The notes: generated by a model not told the origin, from the letters alone. A DNA stretch of 64,000 nucleotides from Methanocella_A sp963792125 (GCA_963792125.1 CAWBVA010000004.1:124001-188000); one strand, 5' to 3'. Positions 1 through 9,729 are shown, numbered from the stretch's first letter. Made by a program: numbers and translations.

Positions 1-23
1 GGTCTCTTGCGGCGTGGCGGGTG

Positions 24-1408
24 CTACGATGCTTTGCGTTCGCCGAGCTCGTACATGAGCGCCGTTACGGCCAGCGTGCCCCTGTAGAAATCGTCTAAGC
101 TGAAAGTGCTCGTTTGGCGAATGCTCGCCGTCTTCCGGGTTGCCCCAGCCGATCAGCAGGACTTCCTCGATGCCAAGCTGCTCCTTCATGGTGACGACCA
201 CGCCGATGCTGCCGCCGGAGCGGACGAACACGGGCTTATGGCCGTAGGCATACGTGATCGACTTCTCGGCCGCGATGATGGCGTCGCTCTGCCGGGACAC
301 GATGACGGGCCCGGAGTGGGCGTGCGCCGTGATCTTCACCGTGACGCCGGGCGGGGTGACGGCTTTCACGTGCTGCTCGAACAGGCGCATGATCTCCAGC
401 GGGTCCTGGTCAGGCACCAGCCGCATGCTCACCTTGGCTCCGGCGCCGGCCGGTATGATGGTCTTGGAGCCCTCGCCCTGGAACCCGCCCCAGATGCCGT
501 TGATCTCGAAGGTCGGCCGGGCCCATGTGCTCTCGAGGAAGGTGTATCCCTCTTCAGGGACGAACCGGTCCACGCCTAACATCGATTTGATCGACTCTTC
601 GTTCAGCGGCAGCCCGGCGAGCTGCTTGCGCTCCCATGGCTCGATGGCCCGGACGCTGGTCGTAGAACCCGGGGATGAGCACGTGGCCTTTGTCGTCTCT
701 CATGGTGCGGAGCATCTCGACCAGCGCCTGCGCCGGGTTCACGACTGCGCCGCCGTAGACGCCGGAATGCACGTCGACATCCGGCCCCTGCACGTCGAGC
801 TGCATGTAGACGAGCCCGCGGAGGCCGTACTCGATGGCTGGCAGGTGCTTCTCGAACTTGGAGCCGTCCGAGACGGCGACGTAGTCCGCCTTGAGCATCT
901 CCCGGTGCTCCATGCAGAACGCGTCCATGTTCGGGCTGCCCAGCTCCTCCTCGCCCTCCAGGAACAGCTTGACGTTCAGCGGCAACTCTCCTTCGGAAGA
1001 CAGGATGGACTCGATGGCCATGAAATAGGTGAACAGCTGGCCCTTGTCGTCCGTCGCGCCCCGGGCGTAGACTGCGCCGTCCCGCACGGTCGGCTCGAAG
1101 GGCTGCGTCTGCCACTTCTCCAGCGGCTCGGCCGGCTGGACGTCGTAGTGCCCGTAGATGAGCAGCGTCGGCGCGTCCTTATGCGGGCAGAGCTCGGCAT
1201 AGACCACCGGGTGGCCGGGCGTCTCGTACAGCGTGCCGGTGAAGCCCAGCCGCTTCGCGCGATCCAGGGCCCACTGTGCGGCCTTCCTGACGTCGCCCGC
1301 ATAGCTGGAGTACATGCTGATGCTCGGTATGCGCAGGAACTCGATGAGATCGGCCAGGTATCGGGACTGGCTGTCGTTAATGTGAGCTAAAACAGGCTTC
1401 GGTATCAA
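24..1408 (-). CDS. M20 family dipeptidase (frame interrupted twice)
   Basis: Cytosolic zinc metallopeptidase of the M20/ArgE/DapE/CPG2 type, expected to hydrolyse dipeptides or related amides. The N-terminal 230 residues read cleanly and show the metal-site signatures YGHYDVQP and ARGATDDKG, then the acidic cluster EGEEELGSPN. The frame breaks near 660, where GAC C AGC GTC carries one extra base before RAIEPWERKQLAG, and again near 100, where one extra T precedes SLDDFYRGTLAV. The reading then ends at a TAG at 24-26. Restoring both shifts gives about 460 residues, the usual family length, and 1385 nt is consistent with two inserted bases. Conserved residues survive on both sides of each break, so recent decay or sequence error is more likely than an old pseudogene. 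Monocistronic on this strand. Confidence 0.85.
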
Positions 1409-1473
1409 TCGACATCACTCACAGCCCGTATTATGCCGCTTCCTTATATTCCTTGTGTCCACAGCGTGACTCT

Positions 1474-2334
1474 CTACTTATATCTGCGTTCGACAGTGCC
1501 TCTGTACGCCGCCATGTATTTTTTCCGTGTCTCACCGCGTCGTGTGTTCTCTTCTTTTTCCCTGGTTATATTCATCTCCTGCTCGATGCCTGCGGTAATT
1601 ACTCCGATGGGCAGCGCCATGGCCACGATCTCGATAAACGCAAGGATGGCCCCGGCGGCTTTGCCCAGGGGCGTGATCGGGGATATGTCCGAGTAGCCGA
1701 CGCCGGACGTCATCGCGTTGAGCCCCCAGGCGAGCGCGCCGAAGATGTTGGGGAACTTCTCCGGCTGGGCCTCGTGCTCCAGGAAAAACATGATGGCCGA
1801 CGATACCAGCAGCAGTATCATCTGTATCGTGAAGGTGATCAGCAGGAACTCCCGCTGTTTCGTGATCACCCGGACGATCAGGTCCAGCGAGTCCGAGTAC
1901 CGGGCCAGCTTGACCAGCCTTGCCAGGCGGAACAGGCGGAGGACACGGATGGCGAGCAGGTCGAAGGGCAGTCCGCCGGGCAGGTAGGACTGCAGGTAAT
2001 ACGGGAGTATGGCGACGAGGTCGACTATCGCCAGCACGTCGGTAAACATGTACCGGAGCCGGCCGGTGACCGGTCCTGCGTACATCGGGTCGAGGTCGGC
2101 TACCCATACGCGTATCAGGTATTCGACCGTGAAAATGGCCACCGAAAAAATTTCGAGGTACTGGAATATCAGCATGTACCTTGTAGCGACATCCTCGAAG
2201 GTCTGGAGGAAAAAGCCCGCCACGTTGACCAGCAGCAGCACGATGAGGAACGCGTTCACCAGCCGGGTGGCCGTGTCGTCCGGGTCCTTGATGCTCAATA
2301 TCTCGTAGGCACGCTCTTTGAGTCCTGGCAGCAT
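1474..2334 (-). CDS. voltage-gated-type potassium channel / ion transport protein
   Basis: Six-transmembrane ion channel subunit of the voltage-gated K+ channel superfamily, acting in the cytoplasmic membrane. S1-S3 hydrophobic segments are followed by an arginine-rich S4 (RVLRLFRLARLVKLAR, about residues 130-145), then S5, a pore helix, the filter TSGVGYSD (about 209-216) and S6. The C terminus is short, charged and without a recognisable ligand domain. The filter differs from canonical TVGYGD by Ser replacing the second Gly. A TATA-like box on this strand at 2368-2378 puts the transcript start near 2348, so the ATG at 2334 is preferred over the in-frame ATG at 2364. Function as a K+ channel is inferred from family; selectivity is not proven. 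Confidence 0.85.
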   Translation of the reverse strand: MLPGLKERAYEILSIKDPDDTATRLVNAFLIVLLLVNVAGFFLQTFEDVATRYMLIFQYLEIFSVAIFTVEYLIRVWVADLDPMYAGPVTGRLRYMFTDVLAIVDLVAILPYYLQSYLPGGLPFDLLAIRVLRLFRLARLVKLARYSDSLDLIVRVITKQREFLLITFTIQMILLLVSSAIMFFLEHEAQPEKFPNIFGALAWGLNAMTSGVGYSDISPITPLGKAAGAILAFIEIVAMALPIGVITAGIEQEMNITREKEENTRRGETRKKYMAAYRGTVERRYK

Positions 2335-2364
2335 ATCAGACCGACCGATCAATAATAAATACAA

Positions 2365-2616
2365 ACATTTATATAATAAATTACCGGCCTCGAATCCCCG
2401 GCTCGGCGGGGTGTTTATTCGGTCCGAATCCCCGGCTATACGGGATATTTTTCTACCTGTTTATGGCAAAATATCGATTTGAAAGTATCATTTGTCATTT
2501 ATGGCTAAAAATCAGCCTCTATAATAATTTTAGACAATATTTTCTATAACTACAATTCAATTCGCAGTATAATAAAGGCTTAAATCATTATAGCGAATAT
2601 ATATGGATGAATAAGG
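2365..2616. promoter_or_regulatory. AT-rich intergenic region with TATA box and 13-bp direct repeat
   Basis: No gene is seen here. A minus-strand TATA-like sequence (2368-2378) serves the channel gene. The 13-mer CGAATCCCCGGCT occurs twice, at 2391-2403 and 2425-2437, 34 bp apart, each with partial CCCCGG dyad character. The remainder is AT-rich and leads into the plus-strand propeller gene. Confidence 0.4.
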
Positions 2617-2625
2617 TTGATCATC

Positions 2626-4813
2626 ATGCGATTTACGCTCTCTGCCATTCCGCTGTTATTCCTGGCAGCTACTCTACTATTGATTGTCGCGCTGACAGCC
2701 GGCAACCTGCTTGACCCCGCACGGGGCGGCCACCAGACGCCGCCTGTCAGCGGCGAGCTGCAACGCTACGCTTCCGGCGACGATCTCGTGAAGTCCTTCG
2801 CGGACGCGGCGAAAGCCGGCCAGTCCCGCGGGTTCGTTGAGGACGCCGTGTCGTGGGTCGGCACAGTCAGCGGCATTGCGCGCGGGCGTCAGCGCTCCTC
2901 AGATGAAATCCGCTTCCGAGAGCTATTCGACGACGAACGTGCAGGTCGCCGGCGTGGACGAGGCCGATCTCGTCAAGACCGACGGCACGTACATCTACAC
3001 GGTCGCCAGCGGCAAGCTGATCATCGTCAAGGCCATTCCCGCCGAGCGATGCAAGCATCCTCTCGACGACCACCTTTTCCGGCATGACGCCGAAAGAGCT
3101 GTTCCTGGACGGCGACCGCCTGCTGGTCTTCGGGACGACCTACGGCGGCATCAGGCCACTGGCAGAGGGCGGCGTCGTCTACGATGAAAAGTACGGGCCG
3201 ATACGCTCCACCACGACGACAATCGTAGAGCTGTACGACATCAAGGACCGTGCGAACCCGAAGCGGCTGAAGACCTTCGAGGTCGAGGGCGATTACCTGA
3301 CGTCCCGGCAGATCGGCCATGACGCCTATTTCGTAGTCAACTCTTACCCGAGGATATATGCATACCCCGTCGGCACCAACGCCACTGAAATCATCCCGCT
3401 TGCTAAGGACCCCTCGGGGACCATAGAGCCGATAGCAAAGCCGACCGACATCGGTTTCATCCCGGGCATCCTGCCCACGAGCTTCATCACTGTGGCCGGC
3501 ATCTCGATGACCGACGAAAACCGTGCCATGAGCAAAGAGACCATTGCCGGATCGGGTCAGAGCGTCTACGCTTCCCTGAACAGCATGTACATCGCTGAAT
3601 CGTACTACCCGTACTCCTTCTATCGCAGTGCGGGATGGCAGCGGCGCGGCAGAGAACACGACCATCCTGAAGTACGACCTCAAGGACGGCCGCATCACCA
3701 GCGCAGGTACGGGCAGCGTCAAGGGGCATATCCTGAACCAGTTCTCCATGGACGAGCACAATGGCTACTTCCGCATTGCCACGACCATCGGCGAAGTCTG
3801 GAATACGGCCAGTCCGGCAAAGAACAACGTCTACGTGCTCGACAGCAGCCTGCACGTCGTCGGCGCGCTGGAAGACCTGGCGCCGGGCGAGAAAATCTAC
3901 TCGTCGCGGTTCATGGGCGACCGCTGCTATCTTGTGACGTTCAAGAAAGTCGACCCGCTCTTCGTCATCGACCTGTCGGTCCCGCAACGCCCGAAGATAC
4001 TGGGCAAGCTGAAGATACCCGGCTACAGCGACTACCTGCACCCTTACGACGAGACGCATATCATCGGCATCGGTAAGGACGCCGTCGACGCCAGCGAAGG
4101 GGATGTCTCGTCGAGAGGCCTGGACTTCGCCTGGTACCAGGGCGTGAAGATGGCCATCTTCGACGTCAGCGACGTGGAGCACCCGAAGGAGATGTATCAA
4201 GGAGCTCATCGGCGACCGGGGCACGGACTCGCCTGTGCTGTCCGACCACAGGGCGTTCCTCTTCGATAAGGAGAAAGGCCTGCTGGTGCTGCCGATCACC
4301 CTCGCCGAGGTCAAAGGTCCCCGGACCAGCCCGTACCAGCAGGGCGAATACGTGTTCCAGGGCGCCTACGTCTACAAGGTCGACCTGACCAGCGGCTTCA
4401 CATTGCGGGGCAAGGTCACCCAGTACGACAGCAACGAGGTCTTCGAGAAGAGCGGCTATTACTTCTACGGCGACCGCTCCATCTCCCGGAGCCTGTACAT
4501 CGGCAACGTGCTCTACACGCTGTCGAACACCCGGCTCCAGTCGAACGACCTGGACACGCTGGCGAAGATCAAGGCTCTGGACCTCAGTTCGTCGCCGGCG
4601 CCGACACCTAAGCCTACTGTAACGCCGAAGCCTACGCCGACGTCGACTCCGACTCCGACTCCGACTCCGACTCCGACGCCTGACGCCTACTCCGTTACTC
4701 CGACGCCTACTCCGACGCCTACTCCGACGCCTACTCCGACGCCTACTCCGACGCCTACTCCGACGCCTACTCCGACGCCTGAGCCTACTGTAACGCCAAC
4801 CCCGACGCCTTAG
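2626..4813 (+). CDS. secreted beta-propeller domain protein with Thr-Pro tail (frame interrupted four times)
   Basis: Exported protein of the archaeal/bacterial secreted beta-propeller family (PF09826-like, distantly WD40-like). An N-terminal hydrophobic signal segment (about residues 5-25) precedes the family motif VAGVDEADLVKTDGTYIY and successive propeller blades. The C terminus is a roughly 65-residue Thr-Pro-rich tail, probably a wall-spanning or glycosylated stalk. The reading frame needs four +1 corrections, near 2880, 3048, 3622 and 4196. Each is a single extra base, often C, and the blades rejoin perfectly (for example PAE/DASILSTTTF and EMY/KELIGDRGTD). The 2188-nt span agrees with four insertions. 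ATG at 2626 is preferred to an upstream TTG at 2617. The ligand is unknown. Confidence 0.8.
4640..4790 (+). repeat. tandem DNA repeats coding the Thr-Pro tail
   Basis: Hexamer repeats (ACTCCG, about 4640-4677) are followed by about seven near-perfect 12-bp units CTCCGACGCCTA (about 4698-4785). All copies keep frame and encode PTPTPT. Such arrays can gain or lose units by slippage, changing stalk length by four residues at a time. Confidence 0.9.
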
Positions 4814-4868
4814 TAAGGCGTCTGAAAGAGCTAAATACGACAGGGGCGCATAGTAAATCGTGAATGCC

Positions 4869-5541
4869 ATGAACGACTATGCCGCGCTGACCGGCGTGCT
4901 CGTGAGGCGGCTCGGCCTCACCCGCGCCCCTGTCGCCATATCCCTGCTCCCGGAGCTGCCCGCATCGGCTGCCCTGACGGAGCCCGTCAGCTTCTGTACG
5001 ATGTGGACGAAGGCCATGGACGGGGAAACCGTCTACGCTACGGCAAAAGAGGAGTCCTGCGGGGGCGGCGCTTATTTCATGGGTCTCGCGGAAGCCAGCC
5101 CCGAACTGAAGAACGGCGTGCTGTTGTCCCGGACCTTACACCTGCACCGGACACCCATGGCCGCGGTGCGCACGATGCAGGCCAGCCCGACGAATCCCGT
5201 ACGGGACCGGCGTGGCCACAGTCTGTGCGCCCCTGGAGAAGGCCGACTTCGACGTCGACGTAGTCCTCATCGTCTGCAGCCCGGCCGCCGCGATGAAGTT
5301 TGCCGACGCCGTCTCCTACGAGACCGGCGGCTACCTCGGCGGCATGACCGGCCCCGCGACGTGCTCCGTAGCCGTCGCCGGCCCGTACCTGTCCGGCAAG
5401 CCCACCTTCTGCGTGGCCGACAGCGGCGCGAGGGAGTACATGAAGCTTGACGACGGAGAGATGATCATCAGCTTCCCTGGCGATCAACTCATATCGGTCG
5501 TAAGGAACCTCGAGGAGATGGCCCAGCATTCCGCCCCTTAA
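4869..5541 (+). CDS. DUF169 family protein (frame interrupted once)
   Basis: Member of the DUF169 family, common in methanogens and anaerobes; biochemical role not established. The N-terminal part shows the typical LTRAPVAISLLPELP and FCTMWTKAM segments and a CGGGAYFMGL motif. The frame breaks near 5202, where AATCCCGTACGG has one extra C; reading resumes as PYGTGVATVCAPLEKADFDVDV and finishes at 5541. In-frame starts are GTG 4860, ATG 4863 and ATG 4869, the last giving the most typical N terminus. It lies just upstream of a metallo-beta-lactamase gene on the same strand, suggesting co-transcription. Confidence 0.75.
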
Positions 5542-5554
5542 AGTCGTCTGCCTC

Positions 5555-6346
5555 GTGGACAACACGCCGTCGCCCGGGTACCGTGCCGAGCATGGCATCT
5601 CGTTTTTCATCGAGTCCCACTGTTTACGAATGTTATTCGACACCGGCCAGAGCGGCGACGTCCTGCTGGAGAACGCTAAGACCGCTGGCATCGACTTCGG
5701 CTGGCTGGGCATGATCGTGCTCAGCCATGGCCACTACGATCATACCGGCGGCCTGATGAAGGCACTGGGTAAATCAGGCATCATCAAGCTGCTGGCCCAC
5801 GAGGACGCCTTCAACAAGAAATATTCCCTGAAAGACGGGCAGACGAAGGATATCGGCATACCTTTCAACGTGAAAGACCTCTGGCACCACTGCGACGTGG
5901 TACTGAAGCGAGAGCCCGTCATGATCTGCGACTGCATCTGGACTACCGGGGAGATATCCCGGGTGACCGCCTTTGAGAAGCCCTACAGCGGCTTTCTCGA
6001 AGAGCATAACTGCGCCATGAGTGTAGACCGGCTTAGAGACGACCAGTCGCTGGTTGTACTCACAGGCGACCGCCTGATGTTGATATGCGGCTGCTGCCAT
6101 TCGGGCATTGTCAATACCATGGAGCAGGTCAAAGCGCAGTTCGGGCGTTATCCTGAAACGATCGTCGGCGGGCTGCATATGGAGAAGGCTGACGATGCGC
6201 GGATTAAGGCGACCGTTGAGGCATTCAAATCAGCCGGCGTGAAAAAGCTTATTCCCGGGCACTGTTCGGGCAGTAAGATTGCTGATGGGGCTAAAGCGGC
6301 AGGCATCGAGGTCATGCCGCTATATGCGGGTATGGTAATCGTTTGA
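5555..6346 (+). CDS. MBL-fold metallo-hydrolase
   Basis: Metallo-beta-lactamase-fold hydrolase resembling the group that includes the methanogen dihydropterin ribofuranosyl-aminobenzene phosphate synthase-like proteins. The metal motif SHGHYDHTGG is intact (about residues 54-63), with later ligands in GCCHSGI and PGHCSG. The GTG at 5555 gives the start used here. In-frame upstream sequence reads LKVVCLVDN, which looks like the family N terminus, so the true start may be the ATT at 5528, overlapping the end of the DUF169 gene; an in-frame stop at 5501 limits further extension. Substrate unknown. Confidence 0.85.
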   Translation: MDNTPSPGYRAEHGISFFIESHCLRMLFDTGQSGDVLLENAKTAGIDFGWLGMIVLSHGHYDHTGGLMKALGKSGIIKLLAHEDAFNKKYSLKDGQTKDIGIPFNVKDLWHHCDVVLKREPVMICDCIWTTGEISRVTAFEKPYSGFLEEHNCAMSVDRLRDDQSLVVLTGDRLMLICGCCHSGIVNTMEQVKAQFGRYPETIVGGLHMEKADDARIKATVEAFKSAGVKKLIPGHCSGSKIADGAKAAGIEVMPLYAGMVIV

Positions 6347-6431
6347 AAAATAATGCCATGCCAGGGATGATTTTTATCATTTTTACCATTCACCGCATGC
6401 CATAAACACCGGCGAGTTACTCTGTTAAGAC

Positions 6432-6618
6432 ATGCGCCCCTGTCGTGCCAGCCAAGGGCGCCAGGAAAATTTTATGGGATTGCCAGGATCAGATACGAGA
6501 CGTTTAGCGATGGTCGGGACTGTTCCGTTTACCCGGAGCTCATGCACGCGCGCATGCAGGTAGCCGCCGCATTTAACCGTCCTGGCGCCCCTGGCGGGAG
6601 TGACCGGAGGCGCATAGC
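6432..6618. repeat. GCCAAGG-family MITE-like element, copy 1
   Basis: Intergenic element with terminal inverted repeats. Left arm 6432-6466 begins ATGCGCCCCTGTC and holds GCCAAGGGCGCCAGG; right arm about 6579-6615 ends GGAGGCGCAT. The centre holds a CGCGCGC motif shared with copies at 38.1 and 41.2 kb. It fills the 6347-6704 gap between converging genes; nothing else is seen there. Confidence 0.75.
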
Positions 6619-6704
6619 ATTGACAACTACGAGACGCAAGCCTTATCATTAAAAAATGGTCTGACTGACGGGCTACCAAACTCACCCCGGACCAGCGATT
6701 GGTA

Positions 6705-7298
6705 TTATTCGAGCAGCAACAGCGTATAAGTCGGCAGCATCTCGGGCTTCAGGACGTTCTTGTCCTTAACAACAGCAGTCGGAATCCCCGCGTTCTTTGC
6801 AGTAGCGAACACGTCTATGCCCGCCGATTCGAGCGACGGCCTGGCCTCCACCGGGAACTTGCACTTCGTCTTGCCTTCGTCCAGCGCGCAAACCTCACAC
6901 CGCCGGCAGCGGTGGGCGCCATAGGAGAACGCCTTGTAATAGCCCGACAGGAACGCATGTCGCTCCATATGTACGATGGCATCGCAGACATGCATGGTAA
7001 GCTTGTCCATCGCTATGGTCAGGCTCTTCGGGGGATAGCTGTCCAGGCCTGCGAAGCCGTCGTACCTGATCAGGTATGCAGTCTTGTACTCATCCAGTAC
7101 CTGTCTCGTCTCCTCCGGCGTAGGGCTGTACGGCGGGCAGGTCAGCCTGGTGCCGTAGTTCTTGCACCCGAACTGGCATCGCAGCCTGACCCAGTGGGCG
7201 GTGACGACCTGTGACGGCTTCACCGGCACGAACGCCGACGCGCCGCTTTCCTTCGCCATCTTCTCCAGCTCTGCCATGATCTTCTTTCCGGCCATCAT
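6705..7298 (-). CDS. DUF2284 predicted metal-binding protein
   Basis: Cysteine-rich cytosolic protein of the DUF2284 family (COG5423-like), about 197 residues. Metal-ligand candidates are the CQFGCKNYGTRLTCPP block (about residues 42-57) and the later CRRCEVCALDEGKTKC block, a pattern suited to an Fe-S cluster or zinc. The role is unproven; relatives are frequent in anaerobic archaea. The frame is intact. Two candidate ATGs (first and second codons) lie at the 5' end. Confidence 0.85.
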   Translation of the reverse strand: MMAGKKIMAELEKMAKESGASAFVPVKPSQVVTAHWVRLRCQFGCKNYGTRLTCPPYSPTPEETRQVLDEYKTAYLIRYDGFAGLDSYPPKSLTIAMDKLTMHVCDAIVHMERHAFLSGYYKAFSYGAHRCRRCEVCALDEGKTKCKFPVEARPSLESAGIDVFATAKNAGIPTAVVKDKNVLKPEMLPTYTLLLLE

Positions 7299-7398
7299 AT
7301 CACGAAACCCATGATAGTGCCGCCCATTGAAATAACTATTCCTTTTTGCTCCATGCTATCAACTGACAGGGATTTTGGTACTTTCAGAAGAGCATAGG

Positions 7399-7407
7399 GT
7401 TTATGTA
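7399..7407 (+). promoter_or_regulatory. TATA-like box for the small membrane protein
   Basis: TTTATGTAT-type sequence about 25-30 bp upstream of the ATG at 7432, consistent with an archaeal promoter giving a very short or absent leader. Confidence 0.35.
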
Positions 7408-7431
7408 TCTAAAAGATCATTGATCGGCTGT

Positions 7432-7662
7432 ATGGTCGATGACCGTAGCTTATTCAAAGACATGACCCGGCAACGCATGGTTCAAGCTGCCACGGGCATC
7501 GTGGCCATCGCCGGCATCGCCATGTGGCTGATGGGCCTGCCCCTGGGCGAGTACATCGCCGCGGGCGCCATCATACTCTTTGCTGTGGCCACGATACGCT
7601 GGGTCGACGACGAAGAGAAAGTCGAGGAAGAGCAGATACAGCAGGCTGTCGCCAGGAAATAA
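7432..7662 (+). CDS. small two-helix membrane protein
   Basis: Protein of about 76 residues with two predicted transmembrane helices (around IVAIAGIAMWLMGL and YIAAGAIILFAVATI) and a charged C-terminal tail DDEEKVEEEQ. No family recognised. ATG 7432 is chosen because it follows a TATA-like box by about 30 bp; ATG 7462 (MTRQRMVQ) is an alternative. The frame is clean and has no obvious operon partner. Confidence 0.6.
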   Translation: MVDDRSLFKDMTRQRMVQAATGIVAIAGIAMWLMGLPLGEYIAAGAIILFAVATIRWVDDEEKVEEEQIQQAVARK

Positions 7663-7726
7663 CGCCGCTTGACAATGGTCTGGCTCACCGGTACGGGCCG
7701 GTCAGCGCCTTGTGCGCGTTCGCGTT

Positions 7727-7815
7727 ACTGGTCGGGCATTTTAAATCCTTGCTGCCCCTGGCGAGCGTGACAGAAGTCGCATAGCCTGGACAAAGGCAGT
7801 GCGATTGTTATTCTC
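7727..7815. repeat. GCCAAGG-family element, right half only
   Basis: Matches the right end of the MITE-like family: CTGCCCCTGGCGAGCGTGAC and CGCATAGCCTGGACAAAGGC are colinear with the copy at 41.3 kb. No left arm can be recognised, so this copy looks truncated. It ends inside the intergenic space next to a gene tail at 7808. Confidence 0.55.
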
Positions 7816-8403
7816 TGGATTTTTCCCGCGGCAGGCACACGAACTCCCTGACCTGCATGTCGAAGAAGTTATTGGCGTGTGCAGGCTTGATCACGCATGC
7901 CGTATCGGCGCCGCTCCAGGTGCCGCCTATTGCGATAATCTCCAGTCTTCCCGTCGACCGGCACCTGGCCTGCATCGGCTGCCATAATGCTAATCTCGAC
8001 ACATACCTTCGTGCCCACGCTGATGAGTGTCCGTAACGCCTCCGCAATAGATTCCACCCGTGATGCGCCCCCCAGCCGCCTTGTGACAGACCGCTCCACG
8101 CCGGAGAGCGCATGAGATGCCTCGATGATGGTGATACCCATCTCTTTCAGCTGCTCAGGTATTGTCCTCCTCGATGTCCCGCAGGCCCGGCCCGGAGAAG
8201 CCCACGTGATGGCTGACCACGATCACTTTGATACCCGTGCCTTCGAATGCAGTAGCGGCCAGGACGCCCGTCGTTCCGCTGCTGCTCGCCACGACAACAT
8301 GCCTGATGCCAAGCTCTTTCGCGCGCGCGAGGGCGAGCCTGATCGTATCATCCGTATTCTGGCTGCCCGCCTTCTCGAAGTAGACGATGTCCCGGTGTAT
8401 CAT
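7808..8403 (-). CDS. pyruvate kinase C-terminal-like alpha/beta domain protein (frame interrupted twice)
   Basis: Stand-alone protein resembling the C-terminal domain of pyruvate kinase (COG1751-like). It begins MIHRDIVYFEKAGSQNTDD and contains ASSSGTTGVLAA, a phosphate-binding-type loop. The role is unknown; it is not the catalytic barrel of pyruvate kinase. One extra A near 8163 breaks the frame between RDIEED and IPEQLKEMGI, and one extra base near 7946 breaks it between VPVDGK and LEIIAIGG. The corrected length is about 197 residues and 596 nt agrees with two insertions. ATG 8403 is preferred to the in-frame ATG at 8478 because the conserved family N terminus starts there and a TATA-like ACCTTTATTCC lies upstream. 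Confidence 0.75.
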
Positions 8404-8480
8404 ATGTAAAAGATGGTCGGGGTCAGGAATAAAGGTTGCCTGCAGAGAGTATTTGTAAAATTCATGCCTATCTGCCACAC

Positions 8481-9227
8481 GTGAGGATCATCGGCTATTC
8501 TTCCCCGGACAAAGCGCTCATCGTCTCACCCGGGCCGCAGTCCGTCGACATCTCGGGAGATGTAGCCCTGGTGCTCGGCAAAAGGGGCTGCGTGGGTAAG
8601 TGGGACGGGGAAGTTCACGTGCCCTGTGACAGCGACCAGGCCCCGGTCTGTGATCGCTGCGGCGCAGGCACCGTTGATCCCTGCGTTATGTGCCGGGGGG
8701 TATGCCGGAAGCAGGAGAAGACCTGCCTGCAGGAGCATTCGGTTTACCTCGCAGTGTTCGCGCCGGGGCTGATCAAGGTCGGCGTCTCGAAGGCCTTCAG
8801 GCTGGAAAAGCGACTTGCCGAGCAGGGGGCGGATGCCGGGTTCGAGATCGCCCGGCTGCCTGACGGCGAGGCGGCGCGACAGATGGAGGCGGGCCTGCGG
8901 TCGCAGTACCCGGACCGCATGGCCTTCGAGGACAAGCTGGCACCCGGCCCGGTCGATGGCGCGATAGACACGATCACTAAAAATTACACTGTCCTCCGCT
9001 CCCTGCGGTTCCGGCATTTCTCCCGGGAGCTGTGGATGCAGCCTATCGTCATAAAACCACGGGAAGGCATGGCTGTCAGTGGCACGACGGTCGGCATCAA
9101 AGGACAGGCCCTGGTTATAGAGAAGCTTGGTACGCTGTACGGGTTGAACCTTGACAGTCTTGCTGGATATGACTGCGAGGTAAAAAAAGGGCGCGCAAGC
9201 CTGCAGTCGTCGCTCCACACTTATTAG
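8481..9227 (+). CDS. DUF2797 domain protein
   Basis: About 248 residues, matching the DUF2797 family, whose role is unknown. A four-cysteine knuckle (CDRCGAGTVDPCVMC) in the N-terminal third suggests zinc binding, followed by EHSVYLAVFAPGLIKVGVSK, which resembles a GIY-YIG-like strand; that resemblance is tentative. GTG 8481 (VRIIGYSSPDKAL) is chosen; a longer reading from 8436 would overlap the divergent gene. The stop codon TAG lies inside the first of two tandem palindromes at 9215-9253. Confidence 0.75.
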   Translation: MRIIGYSSPDKALIVSPGPQSVDISGDVALVLGKRGCVGKWDGEVHVPCDSDQAPVCDRCGAGTVDPCVMCRGVCRKQEKTCLQEHSVYLAVFAPGLIKVGVSKAFRLEKRLAEQGADAGFEIARLPDGEAARQMEAGLRSQYPDRMAFEDKLAPGPVDGAIDTITKNYTVLRSLRFRHFSRELWMQPIVIKPREGMAVSGTTVGIKGQALVIEKLGTLYGLNLDSLAGYDCEVKKGRASLQSSLHTY

Positions 9228-9253
9228 TGTGGCCCACACTTATTAGTGTGGCA
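9215..9253. terminator. tandem palindromic terminator between convergent genes
   Basis: Two back-to-back copies of the hairpin CCACACT-TATT-AGTGTGG. The first includes the TAG stop of the DUF2797 gene; the second sits in the gap before the end of the minus-strand gene at 9262. The placement suits a bidirectional terminator made by local duplication. Confidence 0.6.
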
Positions 9254-9261
9254 TTCACCTA

Positions 9262-9729
9262 TTAGCGCGACTGCGGCTGCGGCTGCTGCACAGGGGCGAA
9301 CTCTACAGGGGGCTCGATCGAGGTGATGCGGTATTCTCTCTCGACCTTGTTTCCCCGCCTTTCGAGGAAGCCTTCGTTGTGCAAACGGGAGAGGTACGTA
9401 GATACTGTGCTGATCTTGATCTCTTCGCCATACTGTCTCTCGTAGCGGTCTTTGACGTCGACGGTACCGAACCATGCGTTGCGGTACTCGAACTTGAGGA
9501 ATAATTTCAAGCGGTCTTTGATCGTGAGCCTGTCGGACGACAGGTCATCGATGTCTTTCGCCATGACGGATGCTGGCTTCTGGGCGCTCCGGTCGTTCTC
9601 GCCGAATTTACTCTTCACAAAGAGTAAAGCCTGCTCCATCGATTGAGCGTTCAGGTCCTCTCCGATGACTGAGAACGCGGTAATCCTGCCGCTCTTCTCG
9701 TCCATGTTGATTTTGATTTCCATCGGCAT
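9262..9729 (-). CDS. winged-helix DNA-binding protein with unknown N-terminal domain
   Basis: 155-residue protein. Residues about 65-135 look like a winged helix: the recognition-helix region ISTVSTYLSRLHNEGFLERR is followed by a short wing (GNKVEREYRI). The N-terminal third (MEIKINMDEKSGRITAFSVIG) is not recognised. The C terminus is Pro-Gln-rich. Start ATG 9729 follows AGGAGATGA. The leader contains a strong GC hairpin and five phased copies of a 10-12-bp motif, so autoregulation is an attractive inference. Intact frame. Confidence 0.65.
   Translation of the reverse strand: MPMEIKINMDEKSGRITAFSVIGEDLNAQSMEQALLFVKSKFGENDRSAQKPASVMAKDIDDLSSDRLTIKDRLKLFLKFEYRNAWFGTVDVKDRYERQYGEEIKISTVSTYLSRLHNEGFLERRGNKVEREYRITSIEPPVEFAPVQQPQPQSR

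Noticed and set aside
254..1390. Long plus-strand ORF opposite the M20 peptidase
   Set aside because: It is the antisense shadow of a GC-rich gene; only the minus strand shows family motifs.
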